Shown here: positions 8,630 through 21,965 of the stretch, in pieces
How the letters are laid out: every line of letters begins with the position of its first letter
Numbering within the stretch: the stretch's first letter is position 1
The notes under the pieces: generated by a model
Told to the model about the DNA's origin: nothing
Databases searched by the model: none
The model's input: the letters and a program-made list of their open reading frames with translations, nothing else
Source of the DNA: Neodiprion pinetum
Lineage: Eukaryota; Arthropoda; Insecta; Hymenoptera; Diprionidae
Direction of reading: 5' to 3'
NCBI RefSeq assembly: GCF_021155775.2
Contig: NC_060236.1
Location: 4,309,087 to 4,373,086 of the forward strand
Length of the DNA stretch: 64,000 nucleotides
Translations under genes and position numbers: made by a program

Positions 8630-10680
8630 TATTTTTACGGAATCGAGCCTTGACTTTGCAGTACACCGCAGGGAGTCGGTGTTTAAATACATCCTTTCAA
8701 TGTTCGATGAACGCGAGGCAATTGACGGAATATGTAAAGCGAAAGTGGAACAAAATTGAGGGAAAAAAAAAGGCAGAGTGATAAATAGAAATCACACAAT
8801 TCGTTGAACTAGTTTTTTATCCGTATTCTATTTTACTTCTGTGCCAATCTATTTCTGATTCAAACTTGGCGGGTCATCGATGCACCATCCTACGTTTATT
8901 GGAAGTTTTTTTGACCGGCAGTAGTAGCTGCTCGTATCGGTCAGACAAAAAAGATCGACGAATAACGCTACGTCGAAAGTTCCCGCAAGCTCGGTGTGCG
9001 CGGAGTTCGGTCGGTAAGGAGGAGGCGATTTCTTATCTGTCGAGTCGGTGTCGTTGACCGGTCGGTAAGTAGGAAACTGTTTAAATGTTGTTTATTTTTA
9101 TTAAGCGGTGGAGGGGGACGACGAATCGATCAGCTATTATTGGTTATTGTTTTACGTCAGCTCCACGCAAGAGGCGATGATGAATCGAGGAGTAATTCGT
9201 TGCTGCGATACCGGCGAATTGGTTGCACGGTATTAATTTAGGCTAATTGAGAAAAAAGGCGGTTGACCCTAGATACCGCTGTAAGAGTAAGTAATTGCGG
9301 TCACCACCCCTCGAAACAATCAGTAACTTCCGGCGCGTCACGACTGATGAACGCAGCGTCTCTGAATCATTTGATACATACTTCCATCCCGGTTCGTTAC
9401 ACGGGCATAATCATACCAGCGGCGCGTAATCGTTCATTCTACTCGACCCGCCTCGGTCCCTAGTCATCGAGTTTTCATTGTGCTCGACGATCCCCCGGGA
9501 GATAATATTCTGCGATAAATAAATTACAAGCAAACAACAGTCCGAGTAAAGCGGAGAAAGTCGAACGGGTCCTCCGTGTGTCGGGGAAATTCTGTTCAAA
9601 GCATGCTTTCGGAACATATAACGTCATTTTCATTTCTACGCTTGATAAGGTTACAACAAATTGGGTATATTGAATACGGAATGACGAACGCCGACAGTAT
9701 GCAAGTTGAATCTAATTGGCCTGGTTAAAACTGGACTTCTCGGGATTTAAAATTACATATTAAGAGGACGCTGCTGTTGTGGACAGTTTTTACCGACCGC
9801 GTTAAATGTTGCTTATTTTGCAGGCTGTAGAGAAGAGAACAAAAAAAAGATGGGATCATTTTAAGGTACCGAAATTACGGAAAATCTGGTCCTGCGATTA
9901 TTGAATTAGTTTTTATATATACTTTTTTTTATAGTTATAGCTTACGCAGTGTCCGATGATAGAAATAGTTGTTGCAATTTTACTCGGTCGGTAAAGATCG
10001 ACTTTATAGCATCCTCTTTGAACGGATTGAAAAGAAGTGAGAACGTAAGGTTATCATTGAGGTACTAAAAATAGTTTGCGAAAATCTGACTCACTTAATG
10101 TGTACGTATATTGTATAAACAGCGAGATACCGTCGCAGGGTAAATGAAAAATACTAACTTTTCTTTCACCAATAAATATAATGCGGTGGTAAAAATGTAA
10201 AAAGATTATAAAATACAAAGATCTATGTATAGGTATATACACTAAATTGAATGATCAAAAACATGATAGTTTATATTTTATAGAAAAGATAAAATGTACA
10301 AAGGAACAGTGTTATAAAAATTCAAACTGTTTTAGTTAGCCGTGTAATTGATATTCGTTCCAAAGATTCTGTGGACACGTAATTTTGGCTCCGCAAATAC
10401 TTTTCTACGCGTTGAAATTCACTGAAACAGATTATCGCGTGGAGTTTGAAAAGTGTAGGGGTAAGAAACTAGAAATATCGATTGATAGAAGGGCCAGAAT
10501 ATCGAATTATCATAGATGCGAAAATTTGATTCATTAAATTTCGAAGTGTGGAAAGATGAGGTATAGAAAATTGTAAGTATAGAAAATCGAAGTACGAAGT
10601 GACAAAATGTAGAAATATCAAAACAGATAACGACAAAATTGAAAATTTGTATACAATTCTATACGATCGAGATTAATTCT
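8630..10680. other. No gene recognised
   Basis: A GC-richer patch at 8940-9070 ends in CGGTCG-GTAAGTAG, which fits a splice donor after a possible 5' untranslated exon; nothing else supports a gene. The rest is AT-rich. From about 10430 the text becomes strings of GAAAATYGAA-like words, probably a decayed repeat. Confidence 0.3.
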
Positions 10681-10935
10681 GACGATTCTACAATTCCGAA
10701 TTCCATGTTCTGACCTTCGTATTCTTTTGCTCCTCCATACTTCGACTGACTTTCAAAATTTTTGAATGTTATAAATTAAGTTTTCCATCCATCACGATAT
10801 CGTTCTTGGCCATTCTTAACCCGGAATCAGTTCAACGTTTCTACTCGACGATCCAATAGCTTGCACGAAAAAATTTTCATTTGTTTGATATTACAGCGCG
10901 TCAATTTTTTCATCATTCTATATTTTCATTCCCTG
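10680..10935. repeat. Dispersed repeat shared with 16.66-16.81 kb
   Basis: ATTTTTTNATCATTCTATATT (10904-10924) matches 16776-16796 at 20 of 21 bases. The upstream parts of both regions align in the same order (ATTCTACA..TTCC, TGACCT, TTTTCAAAT, ATAAATNAAG). A repeat of unknown type. Confidence 0.45.
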
Positions 10936-12673
10936 GAGTTTGAAAATCCGACACTATTAAAACTAGATCCCGAATAAATACCCATTCAATATAACACAAT
11001 ATGTATACGTATAAGTAATACAGGGTTAAAAAATTAAAATATGGTAAATAGAAACTGCATTTTCTTAATGCTTCAAACGTCACGCCTTATACTTTATGCA
11101 GAAAATCCAAATAAGGAATGAAAATGATTTGAATAAAAAACGTCCTGTTTACATATTTTTCCGAACCCTAGTTAGAACCCTGCCATTTTTCGATCCCTCG
11201 TTCTTCGACGGTGAAATATTTTGAAAAAACTCGTAAGCGCTCATTGAAGAAATCGTTTCTCGTTGCGTGTACGTGTCGACATCGTACGAGTCCCGCCTAC
11301 GCCCGCCGGTCTGAAGCAGGATGGGCAACGCGTTTGTGTCGGGCGGTATCAGAGGCGAGGCGAAAGACTCTTATCGCGGAGGGAAACGGCTGGTCAATGC
11401 ACCATGCACCGGCTTATCGAGCATTCGTTCTCGCCATGCGTTTGAATAGCGCCATCATCGACGGCCGCGCCTCTCCGAACGAGTCCGGCCGAACGGAAGA
11501 ATAAAACGTGGTGGGAGAAGAGAGGTGAACGAGGAAACGCAAAAGCAAAATAAAAAAAAAAAACAATCACAAATAAACAACAAACACCGGACAAAAAAGC
11601 TCCGGTAAAACGCGCCGATTCAAGCTTTTTCGAATTTCCTACCCGACTTCGATTATAAAGAATCGGTTGGACTCGTCGGCCCGACGGCCGAACTGCTCCT
11701 GGGGGAAAACCCCGATGGAAACCCTTGTACGGGACTCCGTTTTTCCCTCCTTCGGGATTGATTTACGCCCAAATAACGCCCGCCCGAAATCCCAATTCCT
11801 GATCCTTTCACCCTTCCGCGTCTTGCTGCGAGCTTCTTCGTGCTTTTCTTAAAGAAGCGCGGATCGCCTTGAATTTTTCATCATTATTGTTGTTATTATT
11901 GTTCCCACCGCTGGAGATTATTTAACCAGAGAATATCGAGGTGTACGAGATTCATGACTTTCCTTCTTCTTCGTACTAATTGAATTTTGTCTTTAATTAT
12001 ACATAATATGTTTATACAGGGTGCCAAGATATACACTGTAAAAAGTTTCGTATGAAAATTAGCCTGTGTGGATTTATAAAGAACAATTTTTGAAAGTCAA
12101 TCCGAAAATTTGAAACCAGATAATGTTACGTGAACAGCGATAGTGTTGAATAGACAGTGAATCATGTTTTGTTATAAGTCCGTGATAGAATATTTTTTTA
12201 CAGTGTTATTCTATTATCGAAATGTAATATTTGTCAACTACTTAATTGTTCCGATTGAAATATCCGATGATTTTAAATCAACCGATTCGTCAAATGACTT
12301 TGGATTCGATCAAATGCTGTGTAATTGTCAAAAGATTTTCGCCTCGATTCGTTTGAGTTTTCGAAATTCTGATTCGGAAGAAAATCTTTCGGCCTTTCGA
12401 CGTTCACCAAATATTACAGTTGACGTTCAGAGCTGCAAACGAACTTCTCGCTTTTGTGTTTCGCTTATGTGTTCAGTAATATCGTTAACACGTTACATTA
12501 GACCAAGTTGCGTAAGTAGGACATACGCTGGCACGTGCATTACACGTATATACGTACATAGGAAACTCGCGTATCTTGGACCAACCCATCCTACAACCAC
12601 ACACTCTGGTTGTATTATACTTTTGTCTAGATTTCCGCAACAGACTTTATCTCCGTATGTATGTATACATGTA
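10936..12673. other. No gene recognised
   Basis: The patch 11200-11850 is GC-richer, with overlapping open frames on both strands of no recognisable family and an A-run at 11549. The rest is AT-rich. Confidence 0.3.
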
Positions 12674-12803
12674 TACTGAAAAAAATTTCATTTGTCACAG
12701 CAACTAGAAATATTCAGTAAAACGGGTATCGTTAAAAAAACTGTTTGAATATTGTTGGAATTACGAAAAACGAGGTACGCGTAAACATTTTGCGCTGTCG
12801 TCA
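12674..12803. mobile_element. CACTGAGA-family MITE fragment
   Basis: Contains CTGAAAAAAATTTCA, then ATTCAGTAAAAC, GGTATCGTT, AACTGTTTGAATATTGTTGG and AACGAGGTACGC, in the same order as one half of the copy at 23179-23531 and at 26320. Confidence 0.65.
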
Positions 12804-14186
12804 CTCACTTTTACTCCACTTTTTCTTGTTATTTGAAAAAGATATCTATACCCAATTTATAAAAATTTTCCCATCAACTGTAACAATCGAATATTTTCTC
12901 CATGTTCACGCTTCGTCTTTTTCGGGATATTTTCATCCCCCACTCTTTAATCTCCTGAAAATTCCATCGCTCCAAAGTTCTTACATCCCTCTCTTAGATT
13001 AGATTGTAATTTGACATTTTGCTCCGTGGTTAGCGACCTCGTTTTCTTCGTCCTTCAAAATTCTGTTTCCAATTTTGACCACTTCAAAAGAGACGTATCG
13101 AGTCAATCGAAACCCGTGAAGATATTTCCTTGCGTACGCATAGATGCGTGTGCCTGACTTATGCGTCATTATACGACCTTTTACCACGCGTGAAGATAAA
13201 AAGGCGTATTTTTTCCCCTTTGTATTAACACGAAAAACTTGAGGGTAGATTCGATAATGTTGAAATTAAAAAATGGATCAATTAACGGTGAAAGGTCGTA
13301 AATACTATCGGTTATGCCCTCTCATCGTGAACTTTATGAAAAATAATCACCTTCACTGACGGCGTAAGGTCTCATGTGCCTTTATACGACCTTACACCCT
13401 TACCTTCGATATTATTGTGTGAAAAAGTCAAAAACTTGAAACATTCTTCCCGAAATCGACGAATCTTTACGTTTCGAAAGTACTTGAAACGTTGGCAAGA
13501 AAAAAAAAAAAAAAATTTGATCGGTAAAAACCGGCGTTTGTGACCTCATAACATTTACAAATGTGATGAATAAAAATATATTTCGTTGCTGAATGGGCGA
13601 ATCCATAAAATATTTAAGGCCCTTTATACCTTTATTAATTTTTTTCGGTTAAATCTAGTGCAGATACGCGTTTAGAGCGCTTTTGCAGTAAATTAAATTC
13701 AACTTTTTGGCGAACGCGTTACCTTCTACCATCAGACACGCGATATCGTAAACTCCTCGCGTAGTCTGTTTGCAGGACCGATAAATATCGAGGGTGATCC
13801 ATCGTCGGTCGATCATACGCGCGTATTTGATTAGCAAGGAACGCGCGGTTTGCGCCGATGTCAATGTGCTTCGGTCCCACGCTATCTATCCGCTTCTGTG
13901 TACAGCAGGCGTTATATTTACACACGTTAAACAAAATGCCTACAATTTTATACGGAGAGTTGTATGACACGAGCATTCTGCAGAATACCTGCTGATATAC
14001 GTACTTCGTACAGGATACCTTATACCCGTGTAATGCTGGGCGATGTGCAGCTGGAGTTTAGGACGTCAATTAAAATAATGGCTCGGATTACCGACTCGGA
14101 AGTCAGCTAAAACAGGGAGAAGATTATATAATGTGCGGAAAAAGAAAGCAAACGGAATGAGGAAAATGAGAAAAACGGCGTAACTA
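12804..14186. other. No gene recognised
   Basis: AT-rich. A related phrase, TATACGACCTT, occurs at about 13170 and 13391, hinting at a decayed duplication. Nothing else is assignable. Confidence 0.3.
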
Positions 14187-14249
14187 GAAGAAGAAAAAGA
14201 AGAAGAAGAAGAAGAAGTAATCGAATTGGAATTGGAATTGAAATTGGGA
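14187..14249. repeat. GAA microsatellite and GGAATT hexamer repeat
   Basis: A GAA-rich tract to about 14217 is followed by three GAATTG units and one AAATTG unit. Confidence 0.75.
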
Positions 14250-14582
14250 TGTTTTCAAATAGGGGATATTTTTTCTGTCTTCACTTTCTTTCCTTTTTTT
14301 TATTTACCTACTTTTCTCTTCTTTTCTCTTTGTTTTTCCAACATCTGCAGGCTGTGTTACACACGTAATCGGACGACGAGAGAATAGCAGTCAAGAATTG
14401 GCAAAGCACGAGCTTCTCGTTATTCAAATACGAAAAATTCTCCCGTTCATTCAGTCAGTTGCTCCGTGGTTCGATATTTCTAGACATTATAAATCGGTGC
14501 TCGTTGCGTGCGCTCTGTTATAAAATGCATCTTATCCAAGGCGAGTATATTTTACGCGTTTTTTCCACGACCGAAAATGTGA

Positions 14583-14790
14583 AAGTGATCGAAATTGCTC
14601 GAAAATTCGGTTTCAGCGCCCCCGAAAATCCCCGTGTGAAAAATTTCAAGCGAATCGGATCAATTTCTTCATTTTTAGCCCGCCATATTGGATCTGCCAT
14701 CTCGAATTTTGATATTTTTGAGGTCAGATCTGTTTTTAGCAATCCCGAAAAACCCAATATTACCGAGTTCCACTTTTCTAGTCCCCATAA
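14583..14790. repeat. Dispersed repeat with CCGCCATATTGGATCTGCCAT core
   Basis: Opposite-strand relative of the ATGGCG repeat at 1861-2072. The overlapping open frames on both strands (14459-14818 and 14518-14886) are consequences of this repeat rather than genes. Confidence 0.5.
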
Positions 14791-14995
14791 CCTTCCCTCA
14801 ATGATATTTGTTCTGTAAAAATAGACATTCTCAACACTTTGTTTATTTAAAGCGCCGACTATATTCGCGGAACCATCGTAATCCATCTTAAAACATCAAC
14901 AATGACATTTTAGAACTTTAATCATGCAACAAAAAAGAAATGACAGCGATGTCTAAAAAATTGAATGTAAGTTTCGAATAACCGATTTAAAAAAA

Positions 14996-15067
14996 GGTGT
15001 CTCATATTTGTGAGACACCGTGCCGCGAAGAGTTGAAAGTGGTCTTTTCCGCACTGCGCGCATGCGC
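14996..15067. promoter_or_regulatory. Perfect hairpin plus NRF-1/ewg-type site
   Basis: GGTGTCTCA and TGAGACACC (14996-15019) form a perfect 9-bp stem with a 6-base loop. About 40 bp on lies GCGCATGCGC (15058-15067), the core of the NRF-1/erect-wing recognition site known from animal promoters. No adjoining gene is evident. Confidence 0.35.
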
Positions 15068-16659
15068 TGTCGCGTAAAAAAATGACATTACGCAATCCTA
15101 ACCTCAGTTTCGTTCTTGGTGAAAAAATCGCGCGACATGCTCTTGTTGTATAAAGAATCATGCGCAACAATAAGGTGGCGACGTTCTTTTCGCCTAGCGT
15201 ATTTGCAATATTCGTTCTTCGACTTCCCCTGCGACTCAAATCACAAACTTACGCCCGGCCCGAAAAGACCGAGTTTCCATTCTCCTTACACAATATACTA
15301 TGTTTTTTCCCCTCTCTTCCTTATCGTCAACGTTGACTCATCGATGATCTCAGAGTGCATTAAATCTGTCGAGCTGCGCGATACATTGACGCTCATACGC
15401 GGAGCGTTATATGATCCGAAAGCACCAACGGGATCAAAGTATAATCTGGGAAGTGAAAAATTTACGTCCCGACGCGGCTCGTGGACTCTCCGAAAAACAA
15501 GGGGGGAAAAAATCCTCGTAAAAACCCGGGCCTCCGGCTCGACTGTAGCTCTAGAAAAGATATCGGCCCGTTTATTTAGAGAGCCGTTGCAGCAGAGTCG
15601 TGAGGTCTTTAATTCATCGTCGCTGGTACGGCGAAGTCGATTGAATCCGATCTTCCATGATTAGGTCCGCACTCGCTGCAGGCAGATTGTCTGATCGGAT
15701 CGAGAGCAACGAGGTTGCACTAGGAAATTTTCAGGGATGAATTCTCCCTGTTTGACGTACGTGAAATTACGATCGATCAAGCTTTGATCGTAAAGTCTGA
15801 TGGAAAGGCTCTGAGGAGTGTAAAGCGAAACTTGGCGAGGTGTGAAAAATTGGAAAATGACGAACTCTCGAGACTGAATATTATTTCACGGACTTGTATT
15901 CGATTGTCATCGAAAATTGTCCAGTTTTCGTTTGAGAATTACAGAAGTTTAATGAATTATCGAGCAAAGGTTTAGCTAAATTTTTTGAGTCATGCAACGT
16001 TCTCTGCGTAACGATTATCCGAAGCGTTTGAAGAATCACAAGATTATTTTGAATTCGGTTAAATAGGCGATCGAAATTAGCTGACGGATGAATAAATAGC
16101 GCTCTGCTTTTCTCACTACTCGACTAATTGTAAGTTTCTTCGTATAATGTAAACGTAAATCATTCGAAATGGATTTTCGATAACATTGTACATGGTGTGA
16201 CTTTCCCAACAAAGCGTTATAAGTTTATCGTTCGTAACCTGTGACATTCCGATGCGCACTTAACGTTGATTTGATTCTTTGTTTTTTCGTCAACTGCAAA
16301 CAGCGAAAGAAATCGTTGTCAGACTCTGTTTGTAGGAAATTCGTCCGCGAATGAAATCGGCTTGCGGTTTATGAAAATTGAGAAAACTTGTACGTTTATA
16401 TTCGGCAATTTTAACACACCAACAGTTGGCATTAAAGAGATAGAAAAATAGTTTTCGATGTTAACTTATCGCAAAAGTATGTAATATTTTATTTAATCCC
16501 AATTCCAGAGTTTTGTATCGCTAGTTTGTTGTCAAGTTTCCGCACCAAGCCACGAACAGGGAACATCGATTACCTCTGTAGGGTTTACTTGATGATTCTG
16601 TAAATGTTATGTAAATCGTTTTCGTTTGATAAATAAATAAACGAATAGATTCCACATTG
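15068..16659. other. No gene recognised; one long open frame
   Basis: A 182-codon plus-strand open frame (15116-15664) has no ATG at its start and no motif I recognise. Frames this long are expected about once by chance in 64 kb. The rest is AT-rich and unassigned. Confidence 0.3.
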
Positions 16660-16806
16660 TCGATGCGATTTCCGACTATTCTACATTCCAGCCTTTCCGT
16701 ACCTTGACCTCCGCATTTTCAAATTCCATAAATCAAGCTCTCGCTTCGTTGAAAATTCGACATCGCGGCTCTTCTATTTTTTGATCATTCTATATTCGCA
16801 ATCCTC
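16660..16806. repeat. Dispersed repeat, second copy
   Basis: Partner of 10680-10935; the best-conserved block is 16776-16796. Confidence 0.45.
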
Positions 16807-17860
16807 CCACCCTCCCGCCCGTGATCCCAAAAAGCGCGTCCCGGTCCGGGCGGGTCGCCGCTTGATTCATCGTCCTAGGATAGGCCAGGGGGTCTAAAGT
16901 GCGAGGGAGAGTGCGAGGAGATATTCCGCCGGAGAAAGGAAAGGGAAGACGCCGAACGGCAGTCGCTCGGCACGCGGCGTTCCGAACGCACGTAGCTTTC
17001 GACGCCGTGCTCGACGTAATAAAGCCGGGTGAATATTGTCGGATCCAACGGCCGAGTCGTCGCGGTTGCCGCCGCTTTGCGAAACAACCGAGCGAAAATA
17101 AAAGCCGAGCGTGAGCGCGTGCGCGAGGAATCGCTATTAGGCGGGACTAGCGTTCGATATTTGAATTTGAATTTCGCGCGCTTTAATATCACAGGCTAAA
17201 AACAGCGGAGGATCGGCACGTGACCGTCGATTTTCGTCAAACTGATACACGGTACGCGAGTTGCGTAACTGGACGCGAAAGGACGGATGGGTTTACAGAA
17301 ACACAACCGATGTTGGAGGGCGGATTAACGAACGGCGGGAATGCGGCTGAGGAATTATGACGGGGATTCGAAAACGGCCGCGAGAGAAATCCGAGCATCG
17401 GTCCGAGTGATCGAAGGGAGAGGAGATAAAGACGTGGAAGTAGAAGAAGAAGAAGAAAGAGAAGAGGAGACCAGCGAAGAGGAAACGCCGCCGGAAACTC
17501 CGAGGCTTTGTTCGACGCGCCGCGACTCCGTAAACACTCGTCGCTTCGTTGACGGACGATTCGAGAGCCACTGTTGTTGCTCCTGTTTGTGGCGTTGGTC
17601 TTGCTGCTGCAGTTGTCGCGAGAACCAGATGCTACGCACGCCCACCGACGAGCCATCCTCCGCGGGGATCGCGATCTATTCCGAGAGAGAAGAACAACGG
17701 CATGCAGGTACTCGTGACGACGTTGCCTTTCGGCCGACTCGACGCCGAACCTTCGACCCTTCGACCCTTCGACCCTTCGACCCTCCCGCATCCGGCGAAC
17801 GCTATTTTGACTGCGCTTCTTCCCGATACGCTGAAATCAACTTCGAAGCAATCGATCGTG
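16807..17860. promoter_or_regulatory. GC-rich, CpG-rich island with long open frames
   Basis: Markedly GC-rich against AT-rich surroundings. Long open frames occur on both strands (for example 17341-17913 plus and 17237-17791 minus) with low-complexity products rich in Glu, Ser or Arg, as expected of GC-rich noncoding DNA. The island could be a promoter or first-exon region; I see no start codon with a convincing splice site. Confidence 0.35.
17752..17783. repeat. TTCGACCC tandem repeat, four units
   Basis: Four exact 8-bp units inside the GC-rich island. Confidence 0.9.
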
Positions 17861-19756
17861 TACTCGGGTTTTGTTCGTTTTTCGTTTCTTCTGCTTTCCA
17901 ATGTCGTTCGTAACAACTTTGAAAAACACTTGACACGGTTGTCGTCGTTACAATTTGGGTTTTTCAATTTTCACGTTTTTTTCACACGTTTTAAATTTCG
18001 TTCCCGCTATTCGATTCGGAATATTCTGTCTTTGAAAAAGATTTGACATAACTGTCGTTGTTATGATTCGGTTTTTAATTTTTGATTTTTCGTTTCGATT
18101 GTCCTAAATCTCATTCCTCACATCAAATTATTACCCGTCACTGTGAAAAACACGATCTATTTTAATAAAAAATTTAAATTAGTGCCAATTTTTACCGGAC
18201 ATGCAAAATTTCGCACTAGTGTGCAAATCTGATGAATAATAGATCAACAATACGTATCTATAAGTGTGTGATCGAAGGGTCAAGTTTTTCTTCTCCTTGC
18301 GTTACGATGCCAAAAAAGAAAAGTCTAACAGTATAGATCAAAATTTGGGACAACTGTAAAAAACCGTTCGAACAATATCACTTATTAACATATATCTTTA
18401 TCCACTCTGGAGATAAATTGCTGTGAAATTCTTTCAAGTCAATTTTCGAACCTCTCTACGCTGCAAATAACGTAAACCAAAAAGACACGAGACACGGATT
18501 AGCAACGCCAAAGCTTAATTATTTCCAACTTTCTAATGCCGAATACTCTTTTCTCAAATTGTTTGCACGTTAATTTTTGCGTTATTTGAATTCGCTGAAA
18601 TTCATTTCAATACATTCGGGGTATTCGTCGTTGCTTCGAATATTAACATTGTTGGATATTTTTTGAACGGAGTTTCCTCCGTTTGTAATTTCTGAATCGG
18701 ACTGTACGACCCATTCATCTTTAATCGGCTTTGTTACCGTACACGTATAGATATAAGTACAATATAAATGGCTTTCATTCGATATCGTTCCTGATTGAAT
18801 CGGACATTTTTTCATGCGTGTCCTTCCAGATGAAAAGAGTGGTCCTAATTTTTCGAACAGTATTTCAGCGAAGCATTTTCAATCGATTAATTGTCAAAGC
18901 AACGCGAAAATTTCAACGTCGGAAGAATATTAGATTCTTCAATTTTTTCCTGTCGAAAAAAAAATACGTAACGATATTCTCCATCGGAAATTTGAATTTT
19001 TCAAACCTGCGCGTGCCGAACGCAAAATCTAGATCGGATCTAGAATACGGGTCACGCTCTCAAAAATCCACGTCAAGTTTTCCATGCTGAATTTGAAAAT
19101 ATCAAAAATTTTGAATTTGAAAACATGTAAAAATTGACTTTTTTCCGAGATCAATAGCGAAAATACCAGACTTGTTACTAAATATTGTGGGTTTCTCTCG
19201 TACACCGTTTCAATCGCTATAAAATCATGTCATTCGATTAATTCTCAACCTGAGCAAATTCATTTGGTAATTATTACAAGTAATGATATATGCAACATGT
19301 GTAATTCCACTTTAAAAGCACCTTATTTATTTCTACTAGGTATTGAATTAATTTTCAGTGCACACGGATATTTCGTGCATCATTTATACTCAAACACCGG
19401 TCAATAAGAATCCGGCAATTTTTCGAGCCATGGTCGTAGCTTGAAAAAAAGAGAAGAAATCCCGACAAAAATTGTAAACTAGCAGAGAAATCTGACTCGG
19501 GAATGTTTCAAGGGGGGAGGAAAAACGGCTTGACACTCGGTTTTTATGCGTCAGGAATCAATTTGTCCAAGTAACAAGAGTTCGGCTCTTAATTTCTGCA
19601 GTAACGTGGTTACACCCCGGCAGAAGCAGAAGCAGAATCGTGCAGAGGAGAAAAGCTAGCCGAGAGATAAACGGGCGGCGTGTTTCTTTAACGACCGTTC
19701 TGAAGTATAGTTGAAACTTCCCTAATCTCGAGGCTCTCGGGTTTGACTAATCTGCC
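17861..19756. other. AT-rich, no gene recognised
   Basis: No protein-like open frame. The palindromic ATCTAGATCGGATCTAGA (19028-19045) is the only distinct structure. Confidence 0.3.
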
Positions 19757-19836
19757 CTTTTTTTTTTTTCTCTTCTATCTCTGTTTTTTCTTCGTCTTTT
19801 TTCTCCGTGCATTCGTCTGTTTGTTTATCTCCTTTA

Positions 19837-19874
<38 letters not shown>

Positions 19875-19922
19875 TTTTTATTCACTCTTTCTCGTTTTCC
19901 GTGTTTTTTTTTTTTTTTTTTA
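19757..19922. repeat. Pyrimidine-rich tract with CT microsatellite
   Basis: T-runs, then about 17 CT units (19839-19872), then an 18-base T-run. The strand is almost purely pyrimidine. Open frames here encode Phe/Ser/Leu strings and are artefacts. Confidence 0.8.
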
Positions 19923-21068
19923 ACCTGCTCTCACCGCCGTGCCAGTATTTTATTTTTTTTTTTTATTTTCCACGGTTATTACATCGCCAAGGAAAAACGG
20001 CGGACCAACGTGAAAATCAATCTCTCTTTTCTGAATCCGGCTTCCAGTTTCGCGAAACAAAGTGTTGGGAACAAAAACGTTGGGAACAAAGCTTCGGAAA
20101 GTTTCGATGATGACGCGATTGGGTTGAATTCAATTAAAACACCCTCGACACCCCTTGACTTGTGTTACAATACATACAATATACGGGTATACGGGGAAAA
20201 ATTGACGAGTTCACGAATTTCAAAACTAACGAAATTAATTTTATTAACGTTATTTTATACCTACGTGATTGATTGAGATATCGAATCGTTCGAGAAATTA
20301 TTTCATTTTATACCGTTTTTATTATGGTATTTTTTTTCTCAGGTGATCAGTAGACCATTTTTATTCGTACCTAATCGAAAACACAAAATGCGCAAGCTAT
20401 GCTATTCGATTAATTTTATATCTCCCCGATATGTACAAATTTTTGAACAATCGTCGAGATTATTTTATACCTTTTTTTCAATTCATCGAAAATCACAGTT
20501 TTCAACATTTTTTTTCTATGCGTAACGACAGAAAGACGGTTTCAAATTTTTTTTAGGAGCAAATGCAGGAGGTTTCGGTAGAAAATGTTCGTAAAATAAC
20601 CGATTGTTATTTATTATACGTGGGAACTGAACTCGGTGCGTTTATCGCTGAAAAAAATATTTATTTACCATTAACAATCCTATTATGTTTGTACACGGTG
20701 AAATAAATGTTTTGTTATTGTAATCAAATTTTAGTCGAGTCAAATGTGACTTGTCAACTATTAACAAATTTTTATCGTTCATAATTTGTCGCGAATAATA
20801 TTTGCTACGAACATAAGTTTGTTAACGGTAAATATACTTTTTTCTCGGCGAACGCGCCCATCAAATAATGATCGACATTCGTAACCGCCACGTCTCAATC
20901 TACTCACTCAATCCGCGTTAGAAAATAATTCCGCAGCGTTTATTCCTAATACGGTAAATAAAAATGACTAATCGTCACGGTACGCAAGAGGTATACTTGT
21001 TCAGAATACAACGTGGAAAGTCCTTTACACTTCACTGTTATTATCTAAAGACAATCTTCGTTGACGAT
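19923..21068. other. AT-rich, no gene recognised
   Basis: Only T-runs and AT-rich text; nothing to annotate. Confidence 0.3.
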
Positions 21069-21113
21069 GAGAGAGAGAGAGAGAGAGAGAGAGGAAGAGA
21101 GAGAGAGAGAGGG
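21069..21113. repeat. GA microsatellite
   Basis: Interrupted GA repeats about 850 bp upstream of the 21966 coding exon. Promoter-proximal GA repeats bind GAGA-type factors in insects; relevance here is inference. Confidence 0.8.
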
Positions 21114-21799
21114 AGAAGCCCAAGAAGCGAGTGAATTGAAAAATATAATTGCAATAATACGTGAGATATTTTTTTTACAAGCAGATTTGCGCGCAGCCAA
21201 TTCTTCCATCCCGTCTTATCTTGTCCCCGGTATCTTTTACATCGTAATTTTCTTACGAATCTCTCTCCTTTTTTTTTTTTTTTTTATCTCTCACCACTTT
21301 TTTTTCTCCTTACTTTACAGTGGGACATTTCACGCCGAGACCGCATCGAGAACCGTGAACGTCGGTCAGTTGGAACTGTGTCGTCGACGAGGTGACGACA
21401 ACCCGTGGGTGTGGTGGTTCCGGATTTCTTGTAAAATAAATTTATCAACCTAAGAGTGTAATTAAAAATCTATAATCCGGAAAACGCGATAATTTAATTC
21501 AAGTTTTTGTTTTTATTACTTTCTTTTCTTTTTTTTTTTTTTTTTAAATCTTTCCCACAGTTTACGTGTCGTGTTTCTTTACTTTATTTACGAATTATCG
21601 TTATAATTATTATCGTTGTTATCATTGTATACGTGATATCGTGCACTTTGCTTAGAGGGCTGAAAATTATGCGACAGTTTTCACGTGATAAACGAATCCT
21701 CGATATTAGTGATAAAATACAGTTTATTCGTGTTCAGTGTGCCGATCGAAAGTGATTGCAAAGTTCGCGTCGTTCCTTTTCGATTGTAATAGTAATTGT

Positions 21800-21837
21800 T
21801 GTTATTATTATTATTATTATTACTATTATTATTACTG
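21800..21837. repeat. TTA microsatellite in the probable 5' untranslated region
   Basis: TTATTATTATTATTATTACT-type repeat about 130 bp before the start codon at 21966. Confidence 0.75.
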
Positions 21838-21965
21838 TTTCGAAACTTTAATTCTTACTTCGTCTTACGATTCGCGGCTCATCGACGTTTCTCATCTCCT
21901 TTTGGTATTCGAAAGCGTTGATCGTCGTTTCCTCGTCACGGAGAGATACGTGAAATAAAGTGAAA

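Noticed and set aside
8283..8759. 158-codon frame across the right end of the palindrome
   Set aside because: It runs from the transposon terminus through the TTA microsatellite, giving an Ile run; not a gene.
15116..15664. 182-codon plus-strand open frame
   Set aside because: No ATG at the start, no motif and no splice signals; one frame of this length is about what chance gives in 64 kb.
17237..17913. Long overlapping open frames on both strands of the GC-rich island
   Set aside because: Stop codons are rare in GC-rich DNA; the products are low-complexity Glu/Ser/Arg or Leu strings and contradict each other by strand.
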